Source of the DNA: Tuctoria greenei
Lineage: Eukaryota; Streptophyta; Magnoliopsida; Poales; Poaceae
DNA: 64,000 bases
NCBI GenBank assembly: GCA_036927565.1
Contig: JAYESD010000010.1
Location: 115,722,866-115,786,865 of the forward strand
Direction: 5' to 3'
Below, piece after piece: positions 54,401 through 64,000 of this stretch. The stretch's first letter is position 1, and each line of letters begins with the position of its first letter. The position numbers and the translations under genes are program-made. The notes below the pieces were generated by a model. The model saw only the letters and a list, made by a program, of their open reading frames with translations, did no database searches and was not told the origin of the DNA.

Positions 54401-54829
54401 ATGGAGAAGACCGGAGGATTTGGTCGAGACCGGGATACGCACGTGGGCGAGCGAGTCTTAAAAAGCCGAATGCTGGGCGAGCGAATCTTTAAAAGCCAGG
54501 CACGGGAGATGAGGAAGCAGCCGCACGTGGGCGAGCGGTGCGGGAATAGCAATGCAGCGGGGCGCACGAGTGCGGGAAAGCGACGCCGGACGCGCGCGAG
54601 TGCACGGAGATCGACGGCGCGCTCGGGAAACCCAACAGCGGTGCTAGGGTTACAGATGCAAGAGATGGTATGCCTCTTCTGATACCATGATACCAAGATA
54701 GAAATAAATAACTTAGGAGAAAATAAAATGATTGAATTAATTGAAACCTCTAGAAGATGGTATTTATTTATAAGAGAGTGGGGAGACCTCTTTTAATTAC
54801 AAAATTAATAGGTTATTATTTGTCTAATA
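51478..54829 (-). mobile_element. Ty1/copia fragment with 142-bp LTR, copy C
   Basis: Truncated at the same point as A and B. Gag start at 54289 (MAFAGDDSPNAQ), protease in 52979-52608 (EWYMDFGAHSHM), integrase N-terminal part in 52732-52184, ending LIVLDDCLHYL before a stop. Gag, protease and integrase frames are broken. No reverse transcriptase. Confidence 0.75.
54688..54829 (-). repeat. 142-bp LTR of copia fragment, copy C
   Basis: The start reads TATTAGACAAAT in C, one change from TGTTAGACAAAT in A and B. The end TTGGTATCA and the primer site are kept. Confidence 0.65.
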
Positions 54830-55682
54830 GTGTTTATATGACTAGTTTGCAAATCAGTAAGAAATGTACTAAGGAACTATTACTCTTTGCTGATGTATAG
54901 ATAAGTCATTTTTTAGAACCTACAAGGTATCAAAGGATTAAGAAGCTTAGGCATTGATGATTCCGATGGAGGCAAACATCATGGAGACCATCAAAAGTTT
55001 GAAGGAGAAGTGGTTTGTTACGTTTGAGTCTAACCATCTGTAAAATAGCTAAGAGTATGTTCTTGACGGTGTCTGTACGGTGGGATGTACACTGAATGCA
55101 ATTCTTATAGCTAGGTTTACAGTGACGAATGCTATAGTTATATTGTAGCAGATGTGTGGTTGTGGTACTAGAACTCATTGCTAAAAGGTTGATATTACTT
55201 GGAGTAATCGTAGTTGTTTTTTTTTCTTTTGCAAAACATGTCTTTACTATAGCTAACATTGTGTGGGAGAATGTAATAGAGATTGGCTACATGCACCTTG
55301 TCATTGTAGAGGCTGAGGTATATTAATATCTTTCATAAAAACCGCAATCACCTTCTTCTTTTGAAATACTTGAGTGCTCAGACAATTTTGTAAAAATTAA
55401 GAAAAGTGCAAAATTACCATTTTAATTCATAACTAGTCACTGTCACCCTGTTCATTTTTATAAAGAATAATGGTTAAAAATAGAGATGGAGATATTGTAA
55501 GTTAAAGATGAAATATTTTTTCTATACACCTAGAGGGTCGAGCAATAAAACATTTTTTTACACGGTCAAGTGAGGGAGTCATCATTTTGTTATTTTAAAA
55601 ATGTCATCAAATAGCTAGTGGTTCAACGTGTTCGTGTAAAAAGTTCTAATTGGGAATCCGCCTCTTCTAAAATAATGACTAG
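54830..55682. other. AT-rich spacer, copy C
   Basis: Matches 13741-14592. No supportable gene. Confidence 0.55.
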
Positions 55683-56213
55683 CACTACTACAAAAAACAT
55701 TTTCACAGCCGCCTCGATTTTTTTTACACAGACGGTCCGTTAAAAATTCTGCCTGTGTTGCCGAATGATTTAATAGTCGTCTATGATGATAGAACTTTAC
55801 AGGCGGCTCACAAAACAATCTGCTGATGTAAACATACCTATTTGTACAGGCGGACTATGAAGGACGAGCTGCCTGCATAGTAGTCATTAATACAGGCGGC
55901 TGATGTGATCGTGCGCACGACCGGGCGTGTGCGCTAGCTAACGAGGTTACTTAAACGCGCGCAACGCATGCGAGTCCTTTGAATTCAACTCGAACCACTG
56001 CACATCCCATCACCACTACGCGTCTCGAGAGACGAACCACCGAGCTGCTACGATGCTATAAGATCACCCGTGCGCGCCATCGTCTTCTCCGCACAATCAC
56101 TCCCCCTCTTCTCCGCAAAACTGCAACACCAAGTGGATGACAAGAACACGCTGCCGCCACGTCCACTGAGGAAGCGAGATGTATTTAATAGTACATCTCG
56201 CTTCATGCGGCGC

Positions 56214-56218
56214 CTTGG
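56214..56218. other. Empty target site of the CRM-like element
   Basis: CTTGG is present once here within CGCCTTGGGCTCAG. In A and B it is duplicated around the element. Confidence 0.85.
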
Positions 56219-56318
56219 GCTCAGTACCCTTCCAGAACATAATGGAATGGGTAGCACGGGCCACTACGTGTTCGGCCTCACGCATTTAGCCGGTCGTCTC
56301 GATACTCTCTGAGAGACG

Positions 56319-56432
56319 ATGGCGGCCGAGCTTGGCGTCGGGAGCCGCAACAACCTGGTGGCAGCAACGGCCAGGAAACTGGGTTTCTTGGTTCCGCCGT
56401 CGGAGGCGCTCTACGCGCCCCAGGAGGGCTAG
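56319..56432 (+). CDS. Small unknown ORF in CACTA copy C (37 residues)
   Basis: Reads MAAELGVGSRNNLVAATARK and ends LYAPQEG. After the stop the frame goes on ELEDPEEEE before two more stops. In A and B the start codon is kept but the frame differs by indels. It may be a fragment of a captured exon; I do not recognise it. Confidence 0.25.
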   Translation: MAAELGVGSRNNLVAATARKLGFLVPPSEALYAPQEG

Positions 56433-57054
56433 GAGCTCGAGGACCCGGAGGAGGAGGAGTAGTAGAAATTAGCTGTTTTTCTTTTCTTGTTTTTAGTTGT
56501 TTTTTTCATGTTTTTAATTGGTATTTTTCTTTTCTTGTGTTTGTAATATAATGTTTTTAAGTTAATGAACTTAATATTGTTGTTCATCGGTGTGCTATCT
56601 GTGCAAAAATAGTTCCAATCGCCGATCGATCATCAAAAGGACGTCTTTTGAATAGACGATCATTTAATGGGCTGCACTACTAAAAATGAAATAATGTGCT
56701 GTCCTCACAATAAAATCTTTCTATATATGTATTGTAAAAAGATAAACTAATGGACTGTTTATCGCATTAATGGATGTGTTACACGTTATTGATGTAGAAA
56801 ATCATTATAGATATGTATGACATAAGTTGATCAAAAAGTGTCCTAATTTTTCACGGGTGGTCCTTAACCAAAATACGCTATGATAATAGTATCTTCAGTA
56901 GTGACTACTCAGCTTCCTAGACAGTGATTAAGAAGCGGTTGCCTGAGAGAATTAGTTTTATAAATTATTTAAAATATTTTCTCAGGCGGTCATTAAGAAT
57001 CCGTTGCCCGTAGAAAATAAGTTCTCTATCATTTTCATTTTGCCGCCAATCCCT

Positions 57055-57375
57055 CCCACGCCGTCGCCAAGCCCTCACCCTCGCTGTCCTTACCCTCGGC
57101 GTCCTCGCTGTCTGCACCCTAGCCTTCCTCACCCTCGCCGTCCTCACCCTTGACATCCTCTCCCTCGCGCCGTCCTCTCTCTCGCTGTCCTCACCTTCAC
57201 CGTCCTCTCCCTCGCCGTCCTCTCCCTCGCCATCCTCTCCCCTTGGCGTCCTCACCCTCGTCGTTCTCTCCCCTTACCATCCTCACCCTCGCCGTCGCCG
57301 TTGAGCGCTGTCCTTGCCCTCGCTATCGCCATCGACATCGAGTGTCATCCTCGAGGTCGCGGTCGAGCGTTGCCT
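57055..57375. repeat. GC-rich 15-bp minisatellite in CACTA copy C
   Basis: Same degenerate CCTCGCCGTCCTCTC array as in A and B. It explains the Pro/Ser/Leu-rich and Arg/Gly-rich open frames on both strands. Confidence 0.8.
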
Positions 57376-57384
57376 TCAAAGTGT

Positions 57385-57718
57385 AGATTTTCTGCTCTTT
57401 GTATTGTTATTTTGTGTAGATTTTCTGTATGTGATATCTCAGAATGCATCAAAGTTAATTTGTATTGTTACTTTTTAAATTTTTTTTTTGTTCTTTGTAC
57501 TGTTACTTTGTGTAGATTTTCTATATGTAATATCTCAAAATGCATCAAAGTTACTTTGTATTGTTACTTTCTATAGATTTTCTGCTCTTTGTATTGTTAC
57601 TTTGTGTAGATTTATATATGTGATATCTCAGAATGCATCAAAGTTACTTTGTATTGGTACTTTCTATAGATTTTTTATCTCCCAAAATATTCATATGTGA
57701 TATATTAGAATGAATCAA
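57385..57718. repeat. 92-bp AT-rich tandem repeat in CACTA copy C
   Basis: Three full units and a partial one with GATATCTCAGAATGCATCAA. Confidence 0.8.
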
Positions 57719-57726
57719 AGATTTTT

Positions 57727-58050
57727 TTGTCTTGTTACTACATTATCCATTTGGGTTCCATGACCTTGATCGTAGAGAAGACTATGGAGAATTTATCAGT
57801 TGTCCTTGATGGTTATGATAGTGTGAAAGTAGTGTCTTCCCTGTTTGTCTTCATGGACAATTTTTGCTCTCGGTCCTGCAAAAACCTAACAACTCAATCT
57901 AGATTAATGTTTGATGGTAGAGTACTGCATGCCCCTAAGGTTGGTTACAATTTCTTATTTTTAGATATTTTTCCAGTTATACATTGTGGTGACAAAACAT
58001 CATACTACAAATTTGATTACATCTTTTTGAAGCTTAAAGCTGGAAACTGA
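57727..58050 (+). CDS. Unknown 107-residue ORF in the CACTA element, copy C
   Basis: Counterpart of 24190-24513. Differences include TTQSRLMFDG for TTRSILKFDG and KLKAGN at the end. The frame has stayed open in all three copies although C is the older branch. Confidence 0.3.
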   Translation: MSCYYIIHLGSMTLIVEKTMENLSVVLDGYDSVKVVSSLFVFMDNFCSRSCKNLTTQSRLMFDGRVLHAPKVGYNFLFLDIFPVIHCGDKTSYYKFDYIFLKLKAGN

Positions 58051-58748
58051 GAAGACAGTGATGCTACAAAGTGGGAGGTGGAACTTCAACAATCATGTCT
58101 TTCAGATTGCAGTTTGGAAAGCTTGGTGAAATGATTGCAGCTCCATCTAGATTAAAGAAGACACTATTGTTTCCTATTCATAGGAACACAACCGTTTGCT
58201 ATTCATTGCAATGTTAGAGAGAGCAAGCTATGAATTGCAATGTATGAACTATGAATATTAGATGCGAGCTGAGAAAAACTATAAATTGCTATGTATAACT
58301 GAGCTATATTTTGCAATGTAGACACTATTAATTGTAATGTATGAAGTTATGATTTGCAATGTATGAAGAACTATGAATTGCAATGTATAAACTATGAATT
58401 GCATTGAATATATTTGTGATTGCTGTTATTTAATTTGATCAAGAAATTAAAAATAATATAGTTTAATTAGTTCTATCTTAATGCTTTATCACATGCGCAG
58501 CTGTACGTTAGGACCCGGCTAAGATAATGCTTACTCAAAGCGACACGTTGTACTAAACAACCTCATGTAAAAAATCATTAGTACAGACGGTTTCTAGAGC
58601 CGCCTCTTATTTTCACATGATCTTTGTTTCAGAGGGTTTTAAAGTTTTCTTTGATAATATGTTCAGAACCATCTGAAATAATATTTTTTTTAGTAGTGTA
58701 GAACCAATTGCATAGGGTGATCGCATTCCATCTCTGTATTTTAGGTAA

Positions 58749-59878
58749 TCAAGCAAGGGACGCGAGGTGCTGCAATGCCTTGGGCACCGGTGGCAGGTGG
58801 ACATCAACGACGCCCTCCAGCGCTTGCACGATCCTGGATGCACCAACACGCGACCCTGCAGGAGCGCTTAAGCTCATCCTCGCTCACGTCACTGTGCAAC
58901 CTCGCATCCACCACGGCTGCCGTGTTCCCTTCTACCACTCGCGCCGCAGCCCAGACTGGGAAAAACGTGGAGGGACGCTGCCCCGCCCCTACATCCGTAT
59001 CAGCGTTGTGGGGGGCCGTGCTATAACCGTCAGCATTGCACCGACCCGAGATGAGCTCGAAGAGCAGCATGCTGAAGCTGTACACATCGGCCTTGGGGCT
59101 GATCGGCAACCCGGAGATCCACTCCGGCCTGAGGTAACCGATGGTGCCCCGCATAATCATTAGGACCTGGCTGAAGTCCCTCCCTACCAGCTTGGCCATC
59201 CCGAAGTCTACAATCTTTGGGGTCAGATCCTTGTCTAGCAGTATGTTCTCTGGCTTAATGTCACAGTGTATGATGCACTCACGGCATCCCTCGTGCAAGT
59301 AGGCAAGCCCCCTGGCGATGCCGAGCATGATGACGTAGCAGTCGCACCAGGGGAGGCACAAACTGCTCCGGAAGAGGAACGAGTCGAGAGACCCATTGGG
59401 CATATACTCGTAGACGAGCAGCTTATTATCGTTGCCGGACGAGCAGAATCCGATGAGCCGGACAAGGTTGACATGATGGATGAGGCCCAGAGTGTTCACC
59501 TCCGTGCGGAACTGTTTGTCGCCTTGTCCAAGGCCCTCCAGCTTCTTCACAGCCACTCCGGTCTGCCCGTTCACGATGCTGCGGTACATCGAGCCGAAGC
59601 CTCCGCCGCCCAGACGCTCCGAGAAGTTCTTCGTGGCAGCACGGAGGTCAGAATGGCTGTAAACTTGCAAGGAGGAGCCCTTCAGACTCTTTTGTGTAGT
59701 CAGTCTTCTCCTCCTCGATAGAATGATCCATGCTACTAGCGCCGATGCGGCCAGGGCTGCAAGACACGCCACCATGACGCCAACAACAATCCACACACCC
59801 CCATTCTTCTTCTTTGATCCGCGCTGATGCTGCAATTCAGACCTCGAGAGCCGGAGATACAGGCTCGTCGGCGAGCCA
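58749..59878 (-). pseudogene. G-type lectin receptor kinase, copy C: membrane segment and kinase, cut by an LTR element
   Basis: From 59878 down the frame is open through the linker, membrane segment (GVWIVVGVMVACLAALAASA) and kinase domain: LGGGGFGSMYRS, VAVKKLEGLGQG, IIHCDIKPENILLD, KIVDFGMAK, LRPEWISGLPI (usual APE is RPE), VYSFSMLLFELISGR. HCD in place of HRD makes it a non-RD type. A 32-bp deletion between two GATC repeats near 58833 shifts the last part (CIQDRASAGGRR, stop at 58804); the original stop would be at 58751-58749. The ectodomain lies beyond the LTR element to the right, outside the window. A 20-codon stretch of the LTR, read backwards, continues the frame upstream to an ATG at 59937. 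Confidence 0.85.
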
Positions 59879-61603
59879 TGTAACACCCATATTTTTGTAA
59901 AATAAAAGAAAACTAAATCTATATAATTAAATAACAAAGATAGAGAAAGAAAAAGAAAAGGGAATAAAACTTACCTGGGCCAAAATATCAACCAGCAGCC
60001 CATCTCCCTCTTCTCTCAGACGGCCCAGCCCAACCCTCACCCCTTCCTCCTCTCTCTCTTATGTGCGGGCCCCACCTGTTAGGCCATCTTCTTCCCCAAC
60101 CGCCACTCTCTCCTTTCCCCATACCCGCGCCCCGCCCACGCCAACAACCGCCGCGCGCCTTGCCCTGCGCCCGCTCCCACGTCGCCCACACAACCGCCTC
60201 CCCCGACGCACTCGCCTTCCCTATAAATCCTTGGTTGCACCCCATTTGTCCCCATTCCGACACCAAAAACCTAGCCCGCTGCCATGACCCGCAGTTGGAG
60301 CTCGGTGCCCGTGGAGAAGCCCTCTTGGCCGTCCCGGACGAGCCGCCCGACGTCGTGCCTCCCCCGAAGGGCCCATCCACAAGGAGTTTTAGCGCTCGCA
60401 CCCCCCTCCTAGACAATGCCGAAGGCCAAACCGCCGCCTTCACCATCGTGCACCCACCTCCGATTGATTTCCGACATTCTTGACGCCCGGGGTGAGTTCC
60501 CCTTCTTTTCCTCTTCGTTTTCCACTTTTTCCCGCTCAAAATAATGGCCGAAATTGCATGTTCGTGCGACGCCAGCCAACTCCGGCCATGGCGCCGCCGT
60601 CGGTCGCCCTGCGCCGTCGCTAGGGCCGGCGAGGCCGACATGGCCTTATCTTGGCCGTTGGTTGCGGAGCAACGGTTAAGATTAGAAGGCCACATACCCT
60701 TTTGTCCTTTTAAATCCGAGCCCTCCTCATAAAATCCAACGGCCCAAATTAGAAGGCTCATACCCCTTCGTCCTTTTGCACGTAAGCCCTGGGAATCTTT
60801 CATTCTAGCCCCTGGCCTTTAATTTATTATTGTGTTTGACCACTATTTAGCACTTTAGACCCTAGCTGCCTCAGAAATTAGGAATAATCAAGGAATTAGT
60901 GATTTAGGTCCCTAAAACTTTAGAAGTGTGTAATGTGGTTGGCCGCCACTAGCATCAGGGAGGTTTACTTAGTCCACCTGGCAACAGAGGATGAAATCCC
61001 TGCTTGTGGGTAAAGGGTACATTCTTTGCAGAGATTGGAAAACTGTCATGATAGCCATACTCACGGACAAGAGCGGCTTGGGGCCAATTCATAATTAGAT
61101 GATGGTTGAGGTGATGGTTTGAAATGATATTGATATTATTACATTGCTATCATTATTATTATAATTGGGAATATTCATCTAGATGTAGGTTGTTAATAAA
61201 AGCTAAGGATAGGTTTAATGCTTAATGCTTAAACTACTATCAGCCTTTCCTTTTTGATTGGCCTTCATGTCATTTATTTCCCACACTTGTGGAGTACGAC
61301 GTGATGGTACTCACACTTGCTTTGTTGTACTTTTGATATGCTGCTCAGTGAAGAGAAGATCTAGCGAAGACATTGACAAGTGAAGATGGTGCATATGTCG
61401 CGTTGCTGCCAGTCGATTTGTCTGTGGTTGCCCTAGAGATTTTCCTCTTCCGCGGTTATTTTGAAACTCTTTTCAAGGTATAAATGTTGTTTGCTTTCGA
61501 TATAGAACTGTTTATCACTATTTGTTGTACATGTATGGTGAAACTAATCCTGGCATACATGTATTTGCAGCTGGTTTTATTCTTAATAAAACCGGGTGTG
61601 ACA
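59879..61603 (+). repeat. 5' LTR of the LARD-like element
   Basis: Begins TGTAACACCC and ends GGGTGTGACA, an almost perfect 10-bp inverted pair. It contains TATAAAT at 60222 and AATAAA at 61585. The GC-rich first half has open frames on both strands that I do not take as genes. Confidence 0.9.
60222..60228 (+). promoter_or_regulatory. TATA box in the LARD-like LTR
   Basis: CCTATAAATCC after a GC-rich stretch. It is kept in the 3' LTR at 63623. Confidence 0.6.
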
Positions 61604-61606
61604 AAG

Positions 61607-61618
61607 TGGTATCAGAGC
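61607..61618 (+). other. Primer binding site of the LARD-like element
   Basis: TGGTATCAGAGC, an exact complement of the initiator tRNA-Met 3' end, three bases after the LTR. Confidence 0.9.
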
Positions 61619-63258
61619 TATATATCGACTCTAGACACGTGACCTTAGTTAGAATGGACTTATTAGGCATCCCTTGAAGCTTGCTCATGAAGACAAAGGT
61701 TTGACTCAATCGATAGGAGCTTGAAGATCGACGTATGAGGACAACGCAAAGAAAGAAGAAGACTCTTGAATATTGTCATACATGACTTGCTTAGGTCCCC
61801 ATTGGTTAGCAAGTGAAGCCCATGTCTTTCTCACAACGACTTAGAATACGTTGCTTGATGTATTGCATTAGGTTAATAATAATAACAACTTAAATTATAG
61901 CATTTGTTTGTTTAAGGGGGGTAGCCGACCCACTTGAATCTGGAGGGCGAGATTCTTTGTAAGGTGGGTGGGATCGTGACACTCATATATATAAAAAAGA
62001 AAATGAAACAATAATAATAAATATAGTAATCATGACAATGTATTTTAAATGGAAGACTTTAAAATTAAAACCATAATGCACATTTAAACCAAGTTCAAAA
62101 TAATAATAATAATAATAAGAAGAATAAGAATGTAGAAGTACATAAAAATATGTATGTTGTTGTGTAATAATACTTTAAATTTAACTAAATCAACATATTT
62201 CATCTAATTGCATATTTGTGAAAAATGAAATTTCAACTTTTAAAGAATAAGTTTGAATTCAAATGAAATTAAGGCATGAAAAAGAAAATTCAATCAGGAC
62301 TCATAACACTCTGTTAAAAATTAGAATATAGTGATAATGAAGTCTAGATATAAAATAATAATAATAATAACAATAATAATAATGATGATAATGATGATGA
62401 TGATAATAGAATAAGATATAAATTTGTGTGTGGTGATAGAAGTTTTCTAAATCAATTTAGGAAAAAAACAAATGTTTTTATATATTTAGCTGTATGCACT
62501 CCTAAACTTATAAAAGTGTTAGAAGATCACTGTAAATAAAATAAGAAGTAAATTATTTTAAATAATACTCATAATAACTTGTTGATGAGTAAAAACCTAG
62601 TCCTATTCTTTATCTAATCTTAAATCTCGACAGCGAGATTCCTTCTAAGTGGGATGAAATTATGACAACTAAAGAAAAAAATAATTATATAATAATAAAC
62701 AAATTTACTCAATTAATAGCAACAACATAATAAATAAATAAATAAATAAATCTTGGCAAATAAATAAATAAAGCCTAAATGAAGGAAAATCAAATTAATG
62801 TGTTGTATCAAATGCTAATTTATTAGAACTAATCTATTGAGGTGCTTTGGTTGGAAAACAAAATTTTCAATTGCTAAAAAAGACTTTTAAGTTCAAATAA
62901 AATAAACCAACGTTCAAGCCCTTGAACCTTTCATTCAAACAATAGTAAGAAGAATAATGATAGTAAGATGAGAAACTAAACATAATAAAGAGGAAGAAGA
63001 AATAAAACTTTAGTGTACAAATTTTCATGGTGTTGAAAGTTATTTCTCCTTAAAATTTATTCAAACTAAATTATTGTATTATAATTGTACATCTGTGTAA
63101 CATTTTGTAACTTCCAAAATAACTTAAGATCAAATATGGAAATAGAAAGAAAAATGTATAATAGTATTTTCAAAAGAAGAAATTGGTAATTAATTAATTT
63201 AGCTAAAAATCCCGTCCTAAACTTTACGCGACCCAGAATCTCGGCCGCGAGATTCCGT
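61619..63258. other. AT-rich non-coding interior of the LARD-like element
   Basis: No ORF worth naming. It contains trinucleotide and tetranucleotide runs (ATA/ATG near 62356-62412, AAAT near 62728-62750). Two degenerate copies of the PPT/LTR junction lie at 61947 and 62633. Confidence 0.7.
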
Positions 63259-63274
63259 TTAAGGGGGGTATAAT
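63259..63274 (+). other. Polypurine tract region of the LARD-like element
   Basis: TTAAGGGGGGTATAAT ends directly before the LTR start TGTAACACCC. Confidence 0.75.
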
Positions 63275-64000
63275 TGTAACACCCATATTTTGTAAAATAA
63301 AAGAAAGCTAAATCTATATAATTAAATAACAAATAAAGAGAAAGAAAAAGAAAAAGAAAAGGGAATAAAACTTACCTGGGCCAAAATATCAACCAGCGGC
63401 CCATCTCCCTCTTCTCTCAGACGGCCCAGCCCAACCCTCACCCCTTCCTCCTCTCTCTCTTACACGCGGGCCCCACCTGTCAGGCCATCTTCTTCCCCAA
63501 CCACCACTCTCTCCTTTCCCCATACCCGCGCCCCGCCCACGCTGACAACCACTGCGCGCCTTGCCCTGCGCCCGCTCCCACGTCGCCCACACAATCGCCT
63601 CCCCCGACGCACTTGCCTTCCCTATAAATCCTCGGGTGCACCCCGTTTGTCCCCATTCCGACACCAAAAACCTAGCTCGCCGCCATGACCCGCGGTTGGA
63701 GCTCGGTGCCCGTGGAGAAGTCCTCTCGGCTGTCCTCGACGAGCCGTCGAATCGCCCGACGTCGAGCCTCCCCCGAAGGGCCCATCCACGAGGAGTTTTA
63801 GCGCTCGCACCCCCCTCCTCGACGATGCGGAAGGCCGAACTGCCGCCTTCACCATCGTGCACCCACCTCCAATTGATTTCCGGCGTTCTTGATGCCCGGG
63901 GTGAGTACCCCTTCTTTTCCTCTTCGTTTTCCACTTTTTTCCGCTCAAAATAATGGCCAAAATTGCAAGTTCGTGCGACGCCAGCCAACTTCGGCCATGG
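63275..64000 (+). repeat. 3' LTR of the LARD-like element, partial
   Basis: Aligns with 59879-60603 or so, with small indels and many single-base changes. It runs past the window end. Confidence 0.9.

Larger units (their letters stand above)
55683..58698. mobile_element. CACTA DNA transposon, copy C, uninterrupted
   Basis: 3016 bp from CACTACTACAAAAAACA to the reverse complement of CACTACTAAAAAAAATATT, flanked by a perfect TAG duplication (55680-55682 and 58699-58701). This copy defines the element, because it has no nested retrotransposon. It contains a 15-bp GC minisatellite, 92-bp AT repeats and two small ORFs but no transposase. Confidence 0.85.
49950..59878. repeat. Copy C: diverged partial copy of the 17-kb unit, without the CRM-like insertion
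   Basis: Same order and orientation as A and B: Tat LTR, copia fragment, spacer, CACTA element and kinase. It is clearly more diverged from A and B than they are from each other. Homology starts at AAGGAGCCACC (matching 8885 in A), so the Tat antisense ORF is absent. It ends where the LTR element at 59879 interrupts the kinase. Confidence 0.9.
59879..64000 (+). mobile_element. Non-coding LTR retrotransposon (LARD-like), partial at window edge
   Basis: A 1725-bp 5' LTR, a tRNA-Met primer site, 1.67 kb of AT-rich interior without coding capacity, a polypurine tract and the first 726 bp of the 3' LTR are visible. With no gag or pol it is a non-autonomous large retrotransposon derivative. The TGTAACACCC LTR start and tRNA-Met primer recall Tekay/Del-type gypsy elements, but that is a guess. 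It is inserted in kinase copy C after AGCCA (59874-59878); the other target copy is outside. Confidence 0.85.

Noticed and set aside
59988..60803. 271-codon minus-strand ORF in the LARD-like LTR
   Set aside because: GC-rich LTR sequence with low-complexity Gly/Arg/Ser composition. The equivalent in the 3' LTR (63389-63988) has a different frame structure, so it is not maintained.
61607..61618. tRNA gene
   Set aside because: The tRNA-Met match is only the 12-base primer binding site of an LTR element. No cloverleaf could be drawn here or at the other primer sites.

Overview
The window is nuclear DNA from a flowering plant, most likely a grass. It is almost entirely transposable-element sequence. 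The evidence is SIRE/Opie-like Ty1/copia, CRM-like and Tat-like Ty3/gypsy, En/Spm (CACTA) and L1-type LINE sequences, plus broken pieces of two recognisable plant genes: a G-type lectin S-receptor-like kinase and the P-protein of glycine decarboxylase. I found no intact host gene, no tRNA or rRNA gene and no bacterial feature.

Layout. 1-7011: 3' part of a SIRE/Maximus-type copia element (integrase-RT-RNase H, an env-like third ORF, PPT and 3' LTR), with about 30 copies of a 12-bp palindrome in its non-coding parts. 7012-10409: 3' end of a Tat-like gypsy element with an antisense ORF and an LTR whose U3 carries a tandem G-box repeat. 10410-13740: minus-strand copia fragment with a 142-bp LTR. 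14593-25162: a CACTA element of about 3 kb, split by a complete CRM-like gypsy element (15128-22660, TSD CTTGG). 25214-25741: 3' part of a receptor kinase.

The block 8708-25741 (copy A) is repeated head-to-tail as copy B (25753-42753). Copy B runs on into the rest of the kinase pseudogene, up to 44636. A third, more diverged partial copy C (49950-59878) has the same order of elements but lacks the CRM-like insertion and keeps the empty target site. Between B and C lie a glycine decarboxylase P-protein fragment (45140-45616) and a minus-strand LINE (about 45769-49949). From 59879 to the window end, a non-coding LTR element (1725-bp LTR) interrupts kinase copy C.

Inferred order of events: the Tat, copia and CACTA insertions beside the kinase came first. 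Duplication then separated C from the A/B ancestor. The CRM-like element inserted into the A/B ancestor and decayed. Last came a 17-kb tandem duplication with a microhomology-type junction. All coding sequences except the env-like ORF carry frameshifts, stops or truncations, and many of the stops look like C-to-T transitions, as expected for methylated, silenced DNA.
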